Position numbers and translations under genes: made by a program
Shown: piece by piece, positions 16,394 to 24,323 of the stretch
How positions within the stretch are numbered: the first letter of the stretch is position 1
Layout of the letters: every line of letters begins with the position of its first letter
NCBI RefSeq assembly: GCF_047303325.1
Contig: NZ_JBKBEX010000005.1
Span: 1-64,000 of the forward strand
Direction of reading: 5' to 3'
Length of the DNA: 64,000 bases
Source of the DNA: Polaromonas sp047303325
GTDB taxonomy: Bacteria; Pseudomonadota; Gammaproteobacteria; Burkholderiales; Burkholderiaceae_C
Notes under the pieces: generated by a model
Told to the model about the DNA's origin: nothing
Databases searched by the model: none
What the model saw: only the letters and a program-made list of their open reading frames with translations

Positions 16394-17905
16394 TCACTCC
16401 AGGTGGAGTTCTTGAATCTTCCGCGTGATGGTGTTGCGCCCTATGCCCAGTTTCTGGGCGGCCTCGATGCGGCGCCCGCGCGTATTGGCCAGCGCGGTCT
16501 GGATCAGCTTGGATTCAAAGCGGCGCGTGAGCACGTCCCACACGTCGCTGCGCCCGGTGGCCAGCAGGGCCAGGGCTTCGGCTTCAAGGCCGCTTTCCCA
16601 GTTCTGCCCCACGCCAGCCATTGCCGGCAAGGCCGCCTCGGATGCGGGCACTGGCAAGGCCTTGTCGCCGCTTGGCGCCCATTCGGCGCGGACAGGGTCC
16701 GGTTTTTCCGCCGCGGCGGGGGATTTTCCCGGTTCGGGGATCATGCCCAGCACTTCAGGCGGCAGGTCCTTGGGCTCTATCATCTGGGCCGGCGCCATGA
16801 CGGTCAGCCAGTGGCAGATGTTCTCGAGCTGGCGCACATTGCCGGGAAAGCCGAAGTTGCTCAGCAGTTGCAGGGCTGTGTCGGAAATCCGCTTGGGTTC
16901 GACGCCGAGCTGCTTGGCGCTTTGCTGCAGGAAGTGGCGCGTCAGCATGAAGACGTCTTCGCGCCGCTCGCGCAGCGCGGGCAGGCGCAAACGGATCACG
17001 TTGAGGCGGTGGAACAAGTCTTCGCGGAAACCGCCTTCCTTGACGCGCTGCTCCAGGTCCTGGTGGGTGGCGGCGATCACGCGCACATTGGCCTTGACGG
17101 CGTTGTGCCCGCCGACGCGGTAGAAATGGCCGTCGCTGAGCACGCGCAGCAGGCGCGTCTGCAAATCAAAGGGCATGTCGCCGATTTCGTCGAGGAAAAG
17201 CGTGCCGCCCTCGGCCTGCTCGAAGCGGCCGCGCCGCATGGTCTGCGCGCCGGTGAAGGCGCCGCGCTCATGGCCGAAAAGCTCGCTCTCGAGCAAATCC
17301 TTCGGGATCGCCGCGGTATTGATCGCGACGAACGGCCCGCTGGCGCGCGGCGAATGCTTGTGCAGCGCGCGCGCCACCAGTTCCTTGCCGGAGCCCGATT
17401 CGCCGGTGATCATCACCGTCACCATGCTCTGGCTCAGGCGCCCGATGGCGCGAAACACGTCCTGCATGGCCGGCGCCTGGCCCAGCATTTCGGGCGCGGA
17501 AGCCATGCGCTCCTCGGCGACCTCTTCGCGCTGGCTTTCTTCCACCGCGCGACGAATCAGCTCGACCGCCTTGGGCAGGTCAAACGGCTTGGGCAGGTAT
17601 TCAAAAGCCCCACCCTGAAAGGCCGAGACCGCGCTGTCCAGGTCGGAGAACGCGGTCATGATGATGACCGGCAGGCCGGGCAGTTTTTCCTTGACCTTTT
17701 CCAGCAAGTCCAGGCCCGAGCCCCCCGGCATGCGGATGTCGCTCACGAGGATTTGCGGGCCGTCCTCTTCGGTTGCGTTTTCCAGCGCGGCAAGCACCTC
17801 GCGGGGGCTGGTGAAACTGCGCGTGGGAAGGTCCTCGCGGAGCAGGGCCTTTTCCAGAACAAACCGGATGGACTGGTCATCATCAACGATCCAGATCGGT
17901 TTCAT
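16394..17905 (-). CDS. ntrC: Nitrogen regulation response regulator NtrC
   Basis: 503-residue sigma-54 activator. Receiver domain with acidic DDD (8-10), phospho-acceptor Asp56 and Lys106; AAA+ domain with Walker A GESGSGKE (168-175), the sigma-54 contact loop GAFTGA (214-219), Walker B LFLDEI (235-240); C-terminal Fis-type helix-turn-helix (GRRIEAAQKLGIGRNTITRK). When phosphorylated by NtrB under nitrogen limitation it activates promoters such as glnA's. About 30 residues longer than the enterobacterial protein, in the linker before the HTH. Follows ntrB by 95 bases. Confidence 0.96.
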   Translation of the reverse strand: MKPIWIVDDDQSIRFVLEKALLREDLPTRSFTSPREVLAALENATEEDGPQILVSDIRMPGGSGLDLLEKVKEKLPGLPVIIMTAFSDLDSAVSAFQGGAFEYLPKPFDLPKAVELIRRAVEESQREEVAEERMASAPEMLGQAPAMQDVFRAIGRLSQSMVTVMITGESGSGKELVARALHKHSPRASGPFVAINTAAIPKDLLESELFGHERGAFTGAQTMRRGRFEQAEGGTLFLDEIGDMPFDLQTRLLRVLSDGHFYRVGGHNAVKANVRVIAATHQDLEQRVKEGGFREDLFHRLNVIRLRLPALRERREDVFMLTRHFLQQSAKQLGVEPKRISDTALQLLSNFGFPGNVRQLENICHWLTVMAPAQMIEPKDLPPEVLGMIPEPGKSPAAAEKPDPVRAEWAPSGDKALPVPASEAALPAMAGVGQNWESGLEAEALALLATGRSDVWDVLTRRFESKLIQTALANTRGRRIEAAQKLGIGRNTITRKIQELHLE

Positions 17906-18000
17906 GTATGCAGTCCCTTTTGTCGTGCTTTCAGCGCGTGGCCCTTCTGGGGAGCCTCCGCGCCGATCGCGTTATGTATCAATCATGCGGCGGACAGATT

Positions 18001-19107
18001 TCAAGGAAGCGGTATGAGCAGCTTGAAATCTGTACGGCCCGGCACACTGTCGCACTCGATCAAACCGTGGTGTTGCTGCACAAAGGTTTGCGCCAATGTC
18101 AGCCCCAGCCCCGAACCACCCTCGCGCCCCGAGACCAGGGGATAGAAGATGCGGTCTTTGATGGAGTCCGGCACGCCCGGTCCATTGTCGATAACATGCA
18201 ATTCCAGTGCCAAGCGATAGCGCTGCTTGCCAAAAGTTACCTGCCTGGCGATTCTTGTCCTGAAAGTGATCTGCGCTTTGCCCGCCGTGATGAGTTCGGC
18301 GAGCGCCTGCGCGGCGTTGTGGGCGATGTTCAGCACCGCCTGGATCAGTTGCTCGCGGTCGCCGCGAAAATCGGGGATAGAGATGTCGTAATCCCGCGTG
18401 ACCTTCAAGCCCTTGGGAAACTCCGCCAGGATCAGCGAGCGCACGCGCTCACAAACCTCGTGGATATTCACGTCACCCACCAGGTGCGGGCGGCGGTGCG
18501 GCGCCAGCAGGCGGTCGACCAGCGTCTGCAGCCGGTCCGCCTCATGGATGATGACCTGGGTGTATTCGGTCAGGTCCTTGCCGATTTCCATCTGCAGCAA
18601 CTGGGCCGCTCCGCGGATCCCGCCCAGCGGGTTCTTGATTTCATGGGCGAGGTTGCGTATCAGCTCCTTGTTGGCCTGCGCCTGGTCGATCAGGCGCTCT
18701 TCCCGTTCCTGCTTGGCCTGCTGCTCCAGCGGCAGCAACTCCACGATGGCCTCGCCCGGAGTGTCGGTTTGCGCCACCACCACATGAACCGGCAGCGGTT
18801 CATGGTTGAGGCGCCGGAGCCAGGCGTCGTAGCGCAGGGCGGCGAATTCGTTGCTGCCGGCGCCTTCGAGCGCGTTTTGCAGGATCAGCGGCTCGGTGAA
18901 ACAGTCGGGGAGTTGCGAACCCTCAATGGTTCGCCGGGAGGTGCCCAGCGCGTCTTCGAGCGCGGCATTGGCAAACACGACGGTGCCGTCGGTGCGCACG
19001 ACAGCCACCAGCGTGGCCAGCAGGTCGAATGCCTGGAAACGGGGAAGCCCCGAAACCGGAGCCGAGGAGGATGGGGTGCGGATGGAGGGCTTTTTCAAGC
19101 CATCCAT
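18001..19107 (-). CDS. ntrB: Nitrogen regulation sensor kinase NtrB
   Basis: 368-residue soluble histidine kinase/phosphatase controlled by PII. N-terminal PAS-like domain (about 25-125), H-box NLAHEIKNPLGGIRGAAQ with His155, N-box LIQAVLNIAHNAAQAL, and G-boxes DNGPGVPD and GREGGSGLGLTLAQ. No membrane segments, as in the family. Start at ATG 19107 (MDGLKKPS); a GTG two codons upstream is also possible. Order glnA, small periplasmic gene, ntrB, ntrC matches the common glnA-ntrBC module with one insertion. Confidence 0.95.
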   Translation of the reverse strand: MDGLKKPSIRTPSSSAPVSGLPRFQAFDLLATLVAVVRTDGTVVFANAALEDALGTSRRTIEGSQLPDCFTEPLILQNALEGAGSNEFAALRYDAWLRRLNHEPLPVHVVVAQTDTPGEAIVELLPLEQQAKQEREERLIDQAQANKELIRNLAHEIKNPLGGIRGAAQLLQMEIGKDLTEYTQVIIHEADRLQTLVDRLLAPHRRPHLVGDVNIHEVCERVRSLILAEFPKGLKVTRDYDISIPDFRGDREQLIQAVLNIAHNAAQALAELITAGKAQITFRTRIARQVTFGKQRYRLALELHVIDNGPGVPDSIKDRIFYPLVSGREGGSGLGLTLAQTFVQQHHGLIECDSVPGRTDFKLLIPLP

Positions 19108-19134
19108 TTTCACCCATAAGCCGGTGTTGCGCGC

Positions 19135-19647
19135 TTAATTAAGGGCGGGAGCGGCGGTTGAAGGCAGCCGGGATATCTCGCGCTTGAGTCCGGCGATGTC
19201 GCTCTGGTTGCGGGCTATGCTGTCCTTGAGTTCGGCCACGCGGTCAAGGTAGCGCTGGTAGTTGCGGCCCTCAATGCCCTGCTTTTCGGGTTCGCCGTTG
19301 TTGTACTCTTTTTGCTGCTCGGCCAGTTTGGCTTCGGCTTTTTTCAGCTCGGCTTCCAGGATGGCGCGCGAATCGCTGTCGCGGGCACGCTGCTCGGAAC
19401 TGCCCGAACCGGTCGCGGCCGCCACACGGACCGCGGGCTTGGCGCTCACCGGCGTGCTCGCCACGACCGTGACATTGCCGCCCGAGACCAGTTTGCAGCT
19501 GCGCGTCTGCGCCTCTTTGGCATTATTGATGTATTCAGGTGTGGAGCCCCCGACACCGGCGCAGCGGTAAACCTGCTGCGCCCATGCGAGGTTCCCCGCG
19601 CCGGCGAGCAGCAGGGACAAGGCAGAAAGCAAAAAGGTGTTTTTCAT
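19135..19647 (-). CDS. Periplasmic coiled-coil protein, DUF4124-like start
   Basis: 170-residue secreted protein: signal peptide MKNTFLLSALSLLLAGAG ending near AWAQ. Then QQVYRCAGVGGSTPEYINN with two cysteines (Cys in YRCAG and RSCKL), resembling a DUF4124-type domain, and a C-terminal coiled coil (LEAELKKAEAKLAEQQKE, later RVAELKDSIARNQSDIAGL). Function unknown. It sits between glnA and ntrB. CAGGAGTTCTCC before the ATG is a strong ribosome site. The glnA terminator lies upstream, so it has its own promoter. Confidence 0.75.
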   Translation of the reverse strand: MKNTFLLSALSLLLAGAGNLAWAQQVYRCAGVGGSTPEYINNAKEAQTRSCKLVSGGNVTVVASTPVSAKPAVRVAAATGSGSSEQRARDSDSRAILEAELKKAEAKLAEQQKEYNNGEPEKQGIEGRNYQRYLDRVAELKDSIARNQSDIAGLKREISRLPSTAAPALN

Positions 19648-19745
19648 GGAGAACTCCTGGTGCCGGTAGGGCAAGGACGGTCTATCAGTATGCGGCAAAG
19701 GGGCAAAAATACAAAGCCAGCAGACCCACAAGTGCGGGGGGCAAT

Positions 19746-19775
19746 AAAAAAGGACGGCATATGCCGTCCTTTTTT
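19746..19775 (-). terminator. Perfectly palindromic terminator of glnA
   Basis: Thirty-base perfect palindrome: AAAAAAGGACGGCAT and its exact reverse complement. It reads as a GGACGGCATATGCCGTCC hairpin with a T6 run in both directions. It lies 50 bases after the glnA stop on the minus strand, so it should end glnA and separate it from the small gene and ntrBC. Confidence 0.88.
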
Positions 19776-19824
19776 GGCCACAGACTGTAAATAAAAACAG
19801 TAGGCGGCTTGGCTGCTTGGCTGC

Positions 19825-21240
19825 TTACAGCGAGTAGTACATGTCGTACTCGACCGGGTGCGGTGCCATGCGGAAACGCGTGACTTCGCCCATCTTGAGC
19901 TCGATGTAGGCGTCGAGCATGGAGTCGGTGAACACGCCGCCCTTGGTCAGGAAGCCGCGGTCCTTGTCCAGGTAGTCCAGCGCCTGGTCCAGGCTGTGGC
20001 AGACGGTTGGGACCTTTGCGTCCTCTTCCGGCGGCAGGTGGTACAGGTCCTTGGTGGCGGCTTCGCCCGGATGGATCTTGTTTTCCACGCCGTCCAGGCC
20101 GGCCATCATCAGTGCCGAGAAGGCCAGGTACGGGTTGGCCGATGGATCGGGGAAGCGCGCCTCGATGCGGCGGCCCTTGGGGTTCGCCACGAACGGGATG
20201 CGGATCGAGGCCGAGCGGTTGCGCGAGCTGTAGGCCAGCTTCACCGGGGCTTCGAAGCCGGGCACCAGGCGCTTGTAGCTGTTGGTGCCGGGGTTGGTGA
20301 TGGCGTTCAGGGCACGGGCGTGCTTGATGATGCCGCCGATGTAGTGCAGCGCGAAGTCGGACAGGCCTGCGTAGCCGTCGCCGGCGAACAGGTTCTTGCC
20401 GTCTTTCCAGATCGACTGGTGCACGTGCATGCCGGAGCCGTTATCACCGGCGTAGGGCTTGGGCATGAAGGTGGCGGTCTTGCCGTAGGCGTTGGCCACG
20501 TTCCAGACCACGTACTTCAGGACCTGCGTCCAGTCGGCGCGCTGGACCAGCGTGCTGAACTTGGTGCCGATTTCGTTCTGGCCGGCGCCCGCCACTTCGT
20601 GGTGGAACACTTCGACCGGGATGCCCAGCGATTCGAGGATCAGGGCCATCTCGGCGCGCATGTCCTGCGTGCTGTCGACCGGGGGCACGGGGAAGTAGCC
20701 GCCCTTGACGGTGGGACGGTGACCGCGGTTGCCGCCTTCGAGCTGCTTGCCGCTGTTCCAGGGGGCTTCATATTCGTCGATGGCGAACATGACGTTGCCG
20801 GGCTCGTTGCTCCAGCGCACGCCGTCGAAGATGAAGAATTCGGGTTCGGGACCGAAGTAGGCGGTGTCGCCCAGGCCGGAAGCCTTGAGGTAGGCTTCGG
20901 CGCGCTGCGCGATGGAGCGCGGGTCGCGGTCATAGGCTTTGCCGTCGCTGGGCTCAACCACGACGCACTGCAGGAACAGCGTGGTTTCTTCGAAGAAGGG
21001 GTCGATGTTGGCGGTGTTCGGGTCGGGCATGAGCTGCATGTCCGAAGCCTCGATGCCCTTCCAACCGGCGATGGACGATCCGTCGAAAGCGTGGCCCGAC
21101 GTGAATTTGTCTTCGTCAAAATGGGACACGGGCACGGTCACGTGCTGCTCTTTGCCCCGGGTGTCGGTGAAACGGAAGTCAACGAACTTGACTTCGTTTT
21201 CCTTGACCATTTTCATGACGTCTGCGACGGTCTTTGCCAT
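19825..21240 (-). CDS. glnA: Glutamine synthetase type I
   Basis: 471-residue GSI subunit that makes glutamine from glutamate, ammonia and ATP as a dodecamer. Beta-grasp and catalytic domains with GSSIAGWKGIEASDM, FGPEPEFFIFD, GSGMHVHQSIWKDG (ATP/metal region), and the adenylylation loop KDLYHLPPEE whose tyrosine matches the GlnE target. Start is the ATG at 21240 with AGGAGATTTTG just upstream (the TTG one codon before it is in frame). Regulated by the sigma-54 promoter and NtrC sites annotated upstream. Confidence 0.98.
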   Translation of the reverse strand: MAKTVADVMKMVKENEVKFVDFRFTDTRGKEQHVTVPVSHFDEDKFTSGHAFDGSSIAGWKGIEASDMQLMPDPNTANIDPFFEETTLFLQCVVVEPSDGKAYDRDPRSIAQRAEAYLKASGLGDTAYFGPEPEFFIFDGVRWSNEPGNVMFAIDEYEAPWNSGKQLEGGNRGHRPTVKGGYFPVPPVDSTQDMRAEMALILESLGIPVEVFHHEVAGAGQNEIGTKFSTLVQRADWTQVLKYVVWNVANAYGKTATFMPKPYAGDNGSGMHVHQSIWKDGKNLFAGDGYAGLSDFALHYIGGIIKHARALNAITNPGTNSYKRLVPGFEAPVKLAYSSRNRSASIRIPFVANPKGRRIEARFPDPSANPYLAFSALMMAGLDGVENKIHPGEAATKDLYHLPPEEDAKVPTVCHSLDQALDYLDKDRGFLTKGGVFTDSMLDAYIELKMGEVTRFRMAPHPVEYDMYYSL

Positions 21241-21293
21241 CAAAATCTCCTGTGCTGGATGGGTGGTTGAAAAATTGTCTTCGGGCTATTGAA

Positions 21294-21309
21294 TGCACTT
21301 TTTGTGCCA
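21294..21309 (-). promoter_or_regulatory. Sigma-54 promoter of glnA
   Basis: On the minus strand: TGGCAC-AAAAA-GTGCA. It matches the sigma-54 consensus TGGCAC-N5-TTGCA in all but one base, with the diagnostic GG and GC exactly 10 bases apart. It lies 53 bases upstream of the glnA ATG, giving a short leader. Together with adjacent ntrBC this makes NtrC-dependent transcription very likely. Confidence 0.85.
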
Positions 21310-21418
21310 AAGCCATTGGCTGTTCGCTTTCCTGCCAAGCCTCGGATTGTGCCGTCATCTGGCCTCGGTTCCAGCCCCGGAGAAGCCGAAAAGAGAAAAA
21401 ACACCTCGTGGTAACGAT

Positions 21419-21435
21419 AGCACCATTTAAGTGCA
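21419..21435 (-). promoter_or_regulatory. NtrC-type operator 1
   Basis: AGCACCATTTAAGTGCA, a 17-base interrupted palindrome with the GCAC/GTGC arms and spacing of enterobacterial NtrC sites (TGCACCA-N3-TGGTGCA). It lies about 110 bases upstream of the sigma-54 element, a normal enhancer distance. Its centre is 27 bases from operator 2. Confidence 0.75.
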
Positions 21436-21445
21436 TCCCTATGAA

Positions 21446-21462
21446 CGCACTTATTTAGTGCG
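21446..21462 (-). promoter_or_regulatory. NtrC-type operator 2
   Basis: CGCACTTATTTAGTGCG, with symmetric GCAC/GTGC arms at the same spacing as operator 1. Paired NtrC sites upstream of glnA support cooperative oligomer binding. It ends 6 bases before the stop of the MoCF-domain gene. Confidence 0.72.
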
Positions 21463-21467
21463 AAAAA

Positions 21468-22292
21468 TCAACGCACCAATTCAGGGCCGAACTTGAGGTC
21501 GAATTTGTGCAGCCCGGCCAGCATGGCCGGGTAGGCCAGATTGACGGCTTCGGGCGCGCCTTTGACGCCCAGCTCGATATGGCGGCCGTATTCGGGGTGG
21601 TCCACGCTGGGCAGGCTGAAGACCTTGACGCCGGCGTGCGCCGCCTCAATGGCGAGCATCAGCGGCGTGAGCATGGCTTCCATGGACCCAAAAATGATCA
21701 CCGATTTTTCGGTGTAAGGCGACTTTTGGTGCAGGTGGGCATACAGCGTGTCGAGCGCCCATTCGATCATGGGCCAGGCCATGACCGGAAACCCGGGCAC
21801 GAAGTGGACCGCGCCCTGCCCCGCACGGCAGGTAAAGCCGGGGATCTTGTTGTAGGGGTTCGGAATGATCTCCGCGCCAACCGGGAACACCCCCATGTTC
21901 AGGCGGTGGATGTTGTCGTCGCGGTCGGGCTCGTAGGGCGTGCCCTGCTCTTTGGCCACGTCGGCCATGCGTTCGAGGATCAGGGTTTTGGCCGTGGGAT
22001 GCAGGGCCAGGTCAACCCCCAGGGCCTTCGCCGCGCACTGGCGGGTGTGGTCGTCGGGCGTGGCGCCTATTCCGCCGCAGGAAAACACCACGTCGCCGTT
22101 TTCGCGGGCCGCCGCGAAAGCGCGCGCCAGCGTGGCGGTAATGCGCGCCGGGTCATCGCCCACATAGTCGGCGTAGGCCAACTGCAGGCCGCGTGCGCCC
22201 AGCAGCTCTATGGTTTTGGGCAGGTGTTTGTCGGCGCGTTTGCCCGAAAGGATTTCATCGCCGACGATGATCAGGCCGAAATGAGGGGTCAT
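21468..22292 (-). CDS. MoCF/CinA-type molybdopterin-binding domain protein
   Basis: 274-residue cytoplasmic protein with an N-terminal MoCF_biosynth domain: LIIVGDEILSGKRADKHLP, then DVVFSCGGIGATPDDHTRQ (the typical GGxGxTxDD motif). It lacks the C-terminal CinA pyridine-nucleotide deamidase domain, so it belongs with the short competence/damage-inducible or NMN-aminohydrolase-like proteins of proteobacteria. The activity is not established for this form. The second half (PGFTCRAGQGAVHFVPGFP) is conserved in the family. It precedes the glnA promoter region on the same strand. Confidence 0.83.
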   Translation of the reverse strand: MTPHFGLIIVGDEILSGKRADKHLPKTIELLGARGLQLAYADYVGDDPARITATLARAFAAARENGDVVFSCGGIGATPDDHTRQCAAKALGVDLALHPTAKTLILERMADVAKEQGTPYEPDRDDNIHRLNMGVFPVGAEIIPNPYNKIPGFTCRAGQGAVHFVPGFPVMAWPMIEWALDTLYAHLHQKSPYTEKSVIIFGSMEAMLTPLMLAIEAAHAGVKVFSLPSVDHPEYGRHIELGVKGAPEAVNLAYPAMLAGLHKFDLKFGPELVR

Positions 22293-22304
22293 GTTTTGGA
22301 GAAT

Positions 22305-23234
22305 TCAAGGCAGGTGTAAATCGGGCTTGCCGCCCAGCGAGCCGAAGCTGGGCGCCGGCCCGGGCAGGGCCTCGGGCGCCAGCTCAGCCGCCGTGGTCGC
22401 GAGCTCGGCCTGGACCAGCGGATCAGGAGCCAGCGCATTGTTTCTTTTGCGAAGCTGCTCCAGCGCGGCCAAGGTGTAGTGGGCAAACCAGAGCGAGGAA
22501 AAGGCGAACACCAGTGTGTAGATCCAGATGGCCACAGGCACCAGGATGGGCGCCATGGCGACGAACATGGCGCCGGAAGCCCAGATCAGGCTGGGCGCGG
22601 CGCCCAGGTAACCGCTGAGCACGCCTATGGCCAGCAGCGGCATGCGGTGCTCTTTGAAAATCTGCCGCCGCTCCTCGCTGCTCGCATGGTCGACCATGGC
22701 GTCGTAAGACATCACGCGGTAGGTCAGCCAGCCCCAGATCAGCGGCGGCAGCACCAGGATCAGGGGCGGGATCAGCCACAGCGGAATCGACACAATCAGC
22801 GCGACCACCGCCAGCAGTGTCGAGCCCAGCGACCAGAACAGGCTGGCCAGCATGGAGCCCCCGAGTTTGCGCTCGAGTTGCGGAAAGCGCCGCTCGGCCA
22901 CCAGCGACACCATGGCCGGCGTCATGAGCATGGCCACAAACAGCAGCGAAACAATCACGATCACGGGAATGGCCAGGAACAGCAGCAGCGCTGGCGCCAG
23001 CACCATGCGCAGGCTGCTCAACCCCAGCGTTTCGAGCCAGCGCACCAGGCTGTTGACCAACTCGTAGTTGCTGATCTGGGAGCGGATGGCCTCGACCGCG
23101 TCGCTCCAGAAAAAATAGCCCAGTCCGAGCGAGATCGCGACCATGATGACCAGGGGCAGCACCGACAGGGCAATCACCCGCGGGTGCAGGCAGTACATCG
23201 CGGCACGCCAAAAAGCATCAAGAAGTTTGCTCAT
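22305..23234 (-). CDS. EI24 / CysZ-like membrane protein
   Basis: 309-residue integral membrane protein, EI24 domain (Etoposide-induced 2.4 / CysZ family). Long helices include VIALSVLPLVIMVAISLGLG, LAPALLLFLAIPVIVIVSLL and LIWASGAMFVAMAPILVPV, separated by a basic loop (VAERRFPQLERKLGG). CysZ in enterobacteria moves sulfate; whether this protein does is unknown. The ATG at 23234 (MSKLLDAFWRA) is chosen over an upstream one because the copy C repeat lies just upstream and the domain starts here. A proline/alanine-rich tail of about 40 residues ends the protein. Confidence 0.83.
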   Translation of the reverse strand: MSKLLDAFWRAAMYCLHPRVIALSVLPLVIMVAISLGLGYFFWSDAVEAIRSQISNYELVNSLVRWLETLGLSSLRMVLAPALLLFLAIPVIVIVSLLFVAMLMTPAMVSLVAERRFPQLERKLGGSMLASLFWSLGSTLLAVVALIVSIPLWLIPPLILVLPPLIWGWLTYRVMSYDAMVDHASSEERRQIFKEHRMPLLAIGVLSGYLGAAPSLIWASGAMFVAMAPILVPVAIWIYTLVFAFSSLWFAHYTLAALEQLRKRNNALAPDPLVQAELATTAAELAPEALPGPAPSFGSLGGKPDLHLP

Positions 23235-23246
23235 AAAAACAGTGTA

Positions 23247-23340
23247 GCCCCCGCGGTCATTCACTTCGTGTAATTCCCTGCCCCCTCAGGGGGCCGCCCG
23301 CCTGTGGCCCGGCAAAGCCGGTTCCGCGGCCCCTGCTGGG
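23247..23340 (+). repeat. Dispersed two-hairpin repeat, copy C
   Basis: Ninety-four bases between the EI24 gene start and the sterol-desaturase stop. Hairpins GCCCCC-TCA-GGGGGC and CCGGC-AAA-GCCGG, then TTCCGCGGCC and CTGCTGGG. It matches copy B at about nine of ten positions by eye. Unlike A, B and D it does not follow a stop on its own strand. Confidence 0.82.
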
Positions 23341-23355
23341 TTGAAAAACTCAGTC

Positions 23356-24318
23356 TCAGGCGCGGCCAAATAAGCGCTTGAGGCCCACCCACTGCTGCGA
23401 CCAAAAGCCTTTGCCGTAATCGCGGTTGGCTTCCACCTGGTCGCGAACGCCGGTGGGGTCGTAACGCTGCTCAAAATTGGCGGTGCCGAACAGCACATCC
23501 CACCACGGAAGCAGCACGCCGAAGTTGTGCCCACCCAGGACGGTGCGCTGGGCCTTCACGGTCTCGTGCCCAATCCCTATGCTGTGGTGCAGCCGGTGAA
23601 AGCGCGGGCTCACCCACAGGCGCTCGCCGATGCGGCCGAACCAGATGCGCACGTTGGCGTGCTGAAAGCTTTCGCTGAGCTGGGTGAAGGCCACGATGGC
23701 GATGAACTGGCCGGGCGGCACGCCGATCAGTTGGGCCACCAGCACCACGATGGAGTCGACCAGGATGTCGTCGAGCAGGTGGTTGCGGTTGTCGCTCCAC
23801 ATGGTCATTTGCCGCTGCGCATGGTGCAGCGAATGCAGGCGCCACCACCACTCGATCTGGTGCTGGCCGCGGTGCGTCCAGTAAGCCACGAAATCGAACA
23901 CCACCAGGTAAATCAGCAGGCTGACCACCGCGTGGTCGGTCACGCCGGGCCAGAGCTGGTCGAGGTGGAAAGTGCCGTAGCCGGCAGTGCGCAGCGCGCC
24001 GAAGGCCTCGTCGAACCATGGGTCCAACGTGAAGAACAGCGCGATGCGAAACAGGCCCAGCCGGTGGATCAGCGTGTACAGCACGTCGGTGCGTATGGTG
24101 GCGCGGTCGGTCACGGGCTCGACCGGGCGCCAACGCTGCAGCGGGCCTATGAGGGCCAACAGGATCAATATCTGGATCACCCCCACCATGAACCAGGCGG
24201 TGGCGTCGTAGCCGTCTTCCAGCACGTTGCCCATGCCCAGCGCGAACATGGCCGGCTGCACGGCAGCCTCGAACAGCCACTGCTGCACCGCTGAAAAAAG
24301 ATCGCTGAACCCGTCCAT
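23356..24318 (-). CDS. Sterol desaturase / fatty acid hydroxylase family protein
   Basis: 320-residue membrane di-iron enzyme candidate. Histidine boxes HRGQH, HSLHHAQ and the C-terminal HRLHH, each in the right order between membrane helices, define the family (PF04116). An NRNHLLDD motif sits between. Such proteins hydroxylate or desaturate lipids such as fatty acids, carotenoids or alkylglycerols; the substrate here is unknown. Start ATG at 24318 with the deacetylase stop 5 bases upstream, so the two are likely co-transcribed. Confidence 0.87.
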   Translation of the reverse strand: MDGFSDLFSAVQQWLFEAAVQPAMFALGMGNVLEDGYDATAWFMVGVIQILILLALIGPLQRWRPVEPVTDRATIRTDVLYTLIHRLGLFRIALFFTLDPWFDEAFGALRTAGYGTFHLDQLWPGVTDHAVVSLLIYLVVFDFVAYWTHRGQHQIEWWWRLHSLHHAQRQMTMWSDNRNHLLDDILVDSIVVLVAQLIGVPPGQFIAIVAFTQLSESFQHANVRIWFGRIGERLWVSPRFHRLHHSIGIGHETVKAQRTVLGGHNFGVLLPWWDVLFGTANFEQRYDPTGVRDQVEANRDYGKGFWSQQWVGLKRLFGRA

Positions 24319-24323
24319 GCCGT

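Noticed and set aside
16382..18145. A long plus-strand frame covering the ntrC region
   Set aside because: It runs against ntrC, which has all its domains. It also crosses into the ntrB 3' end.
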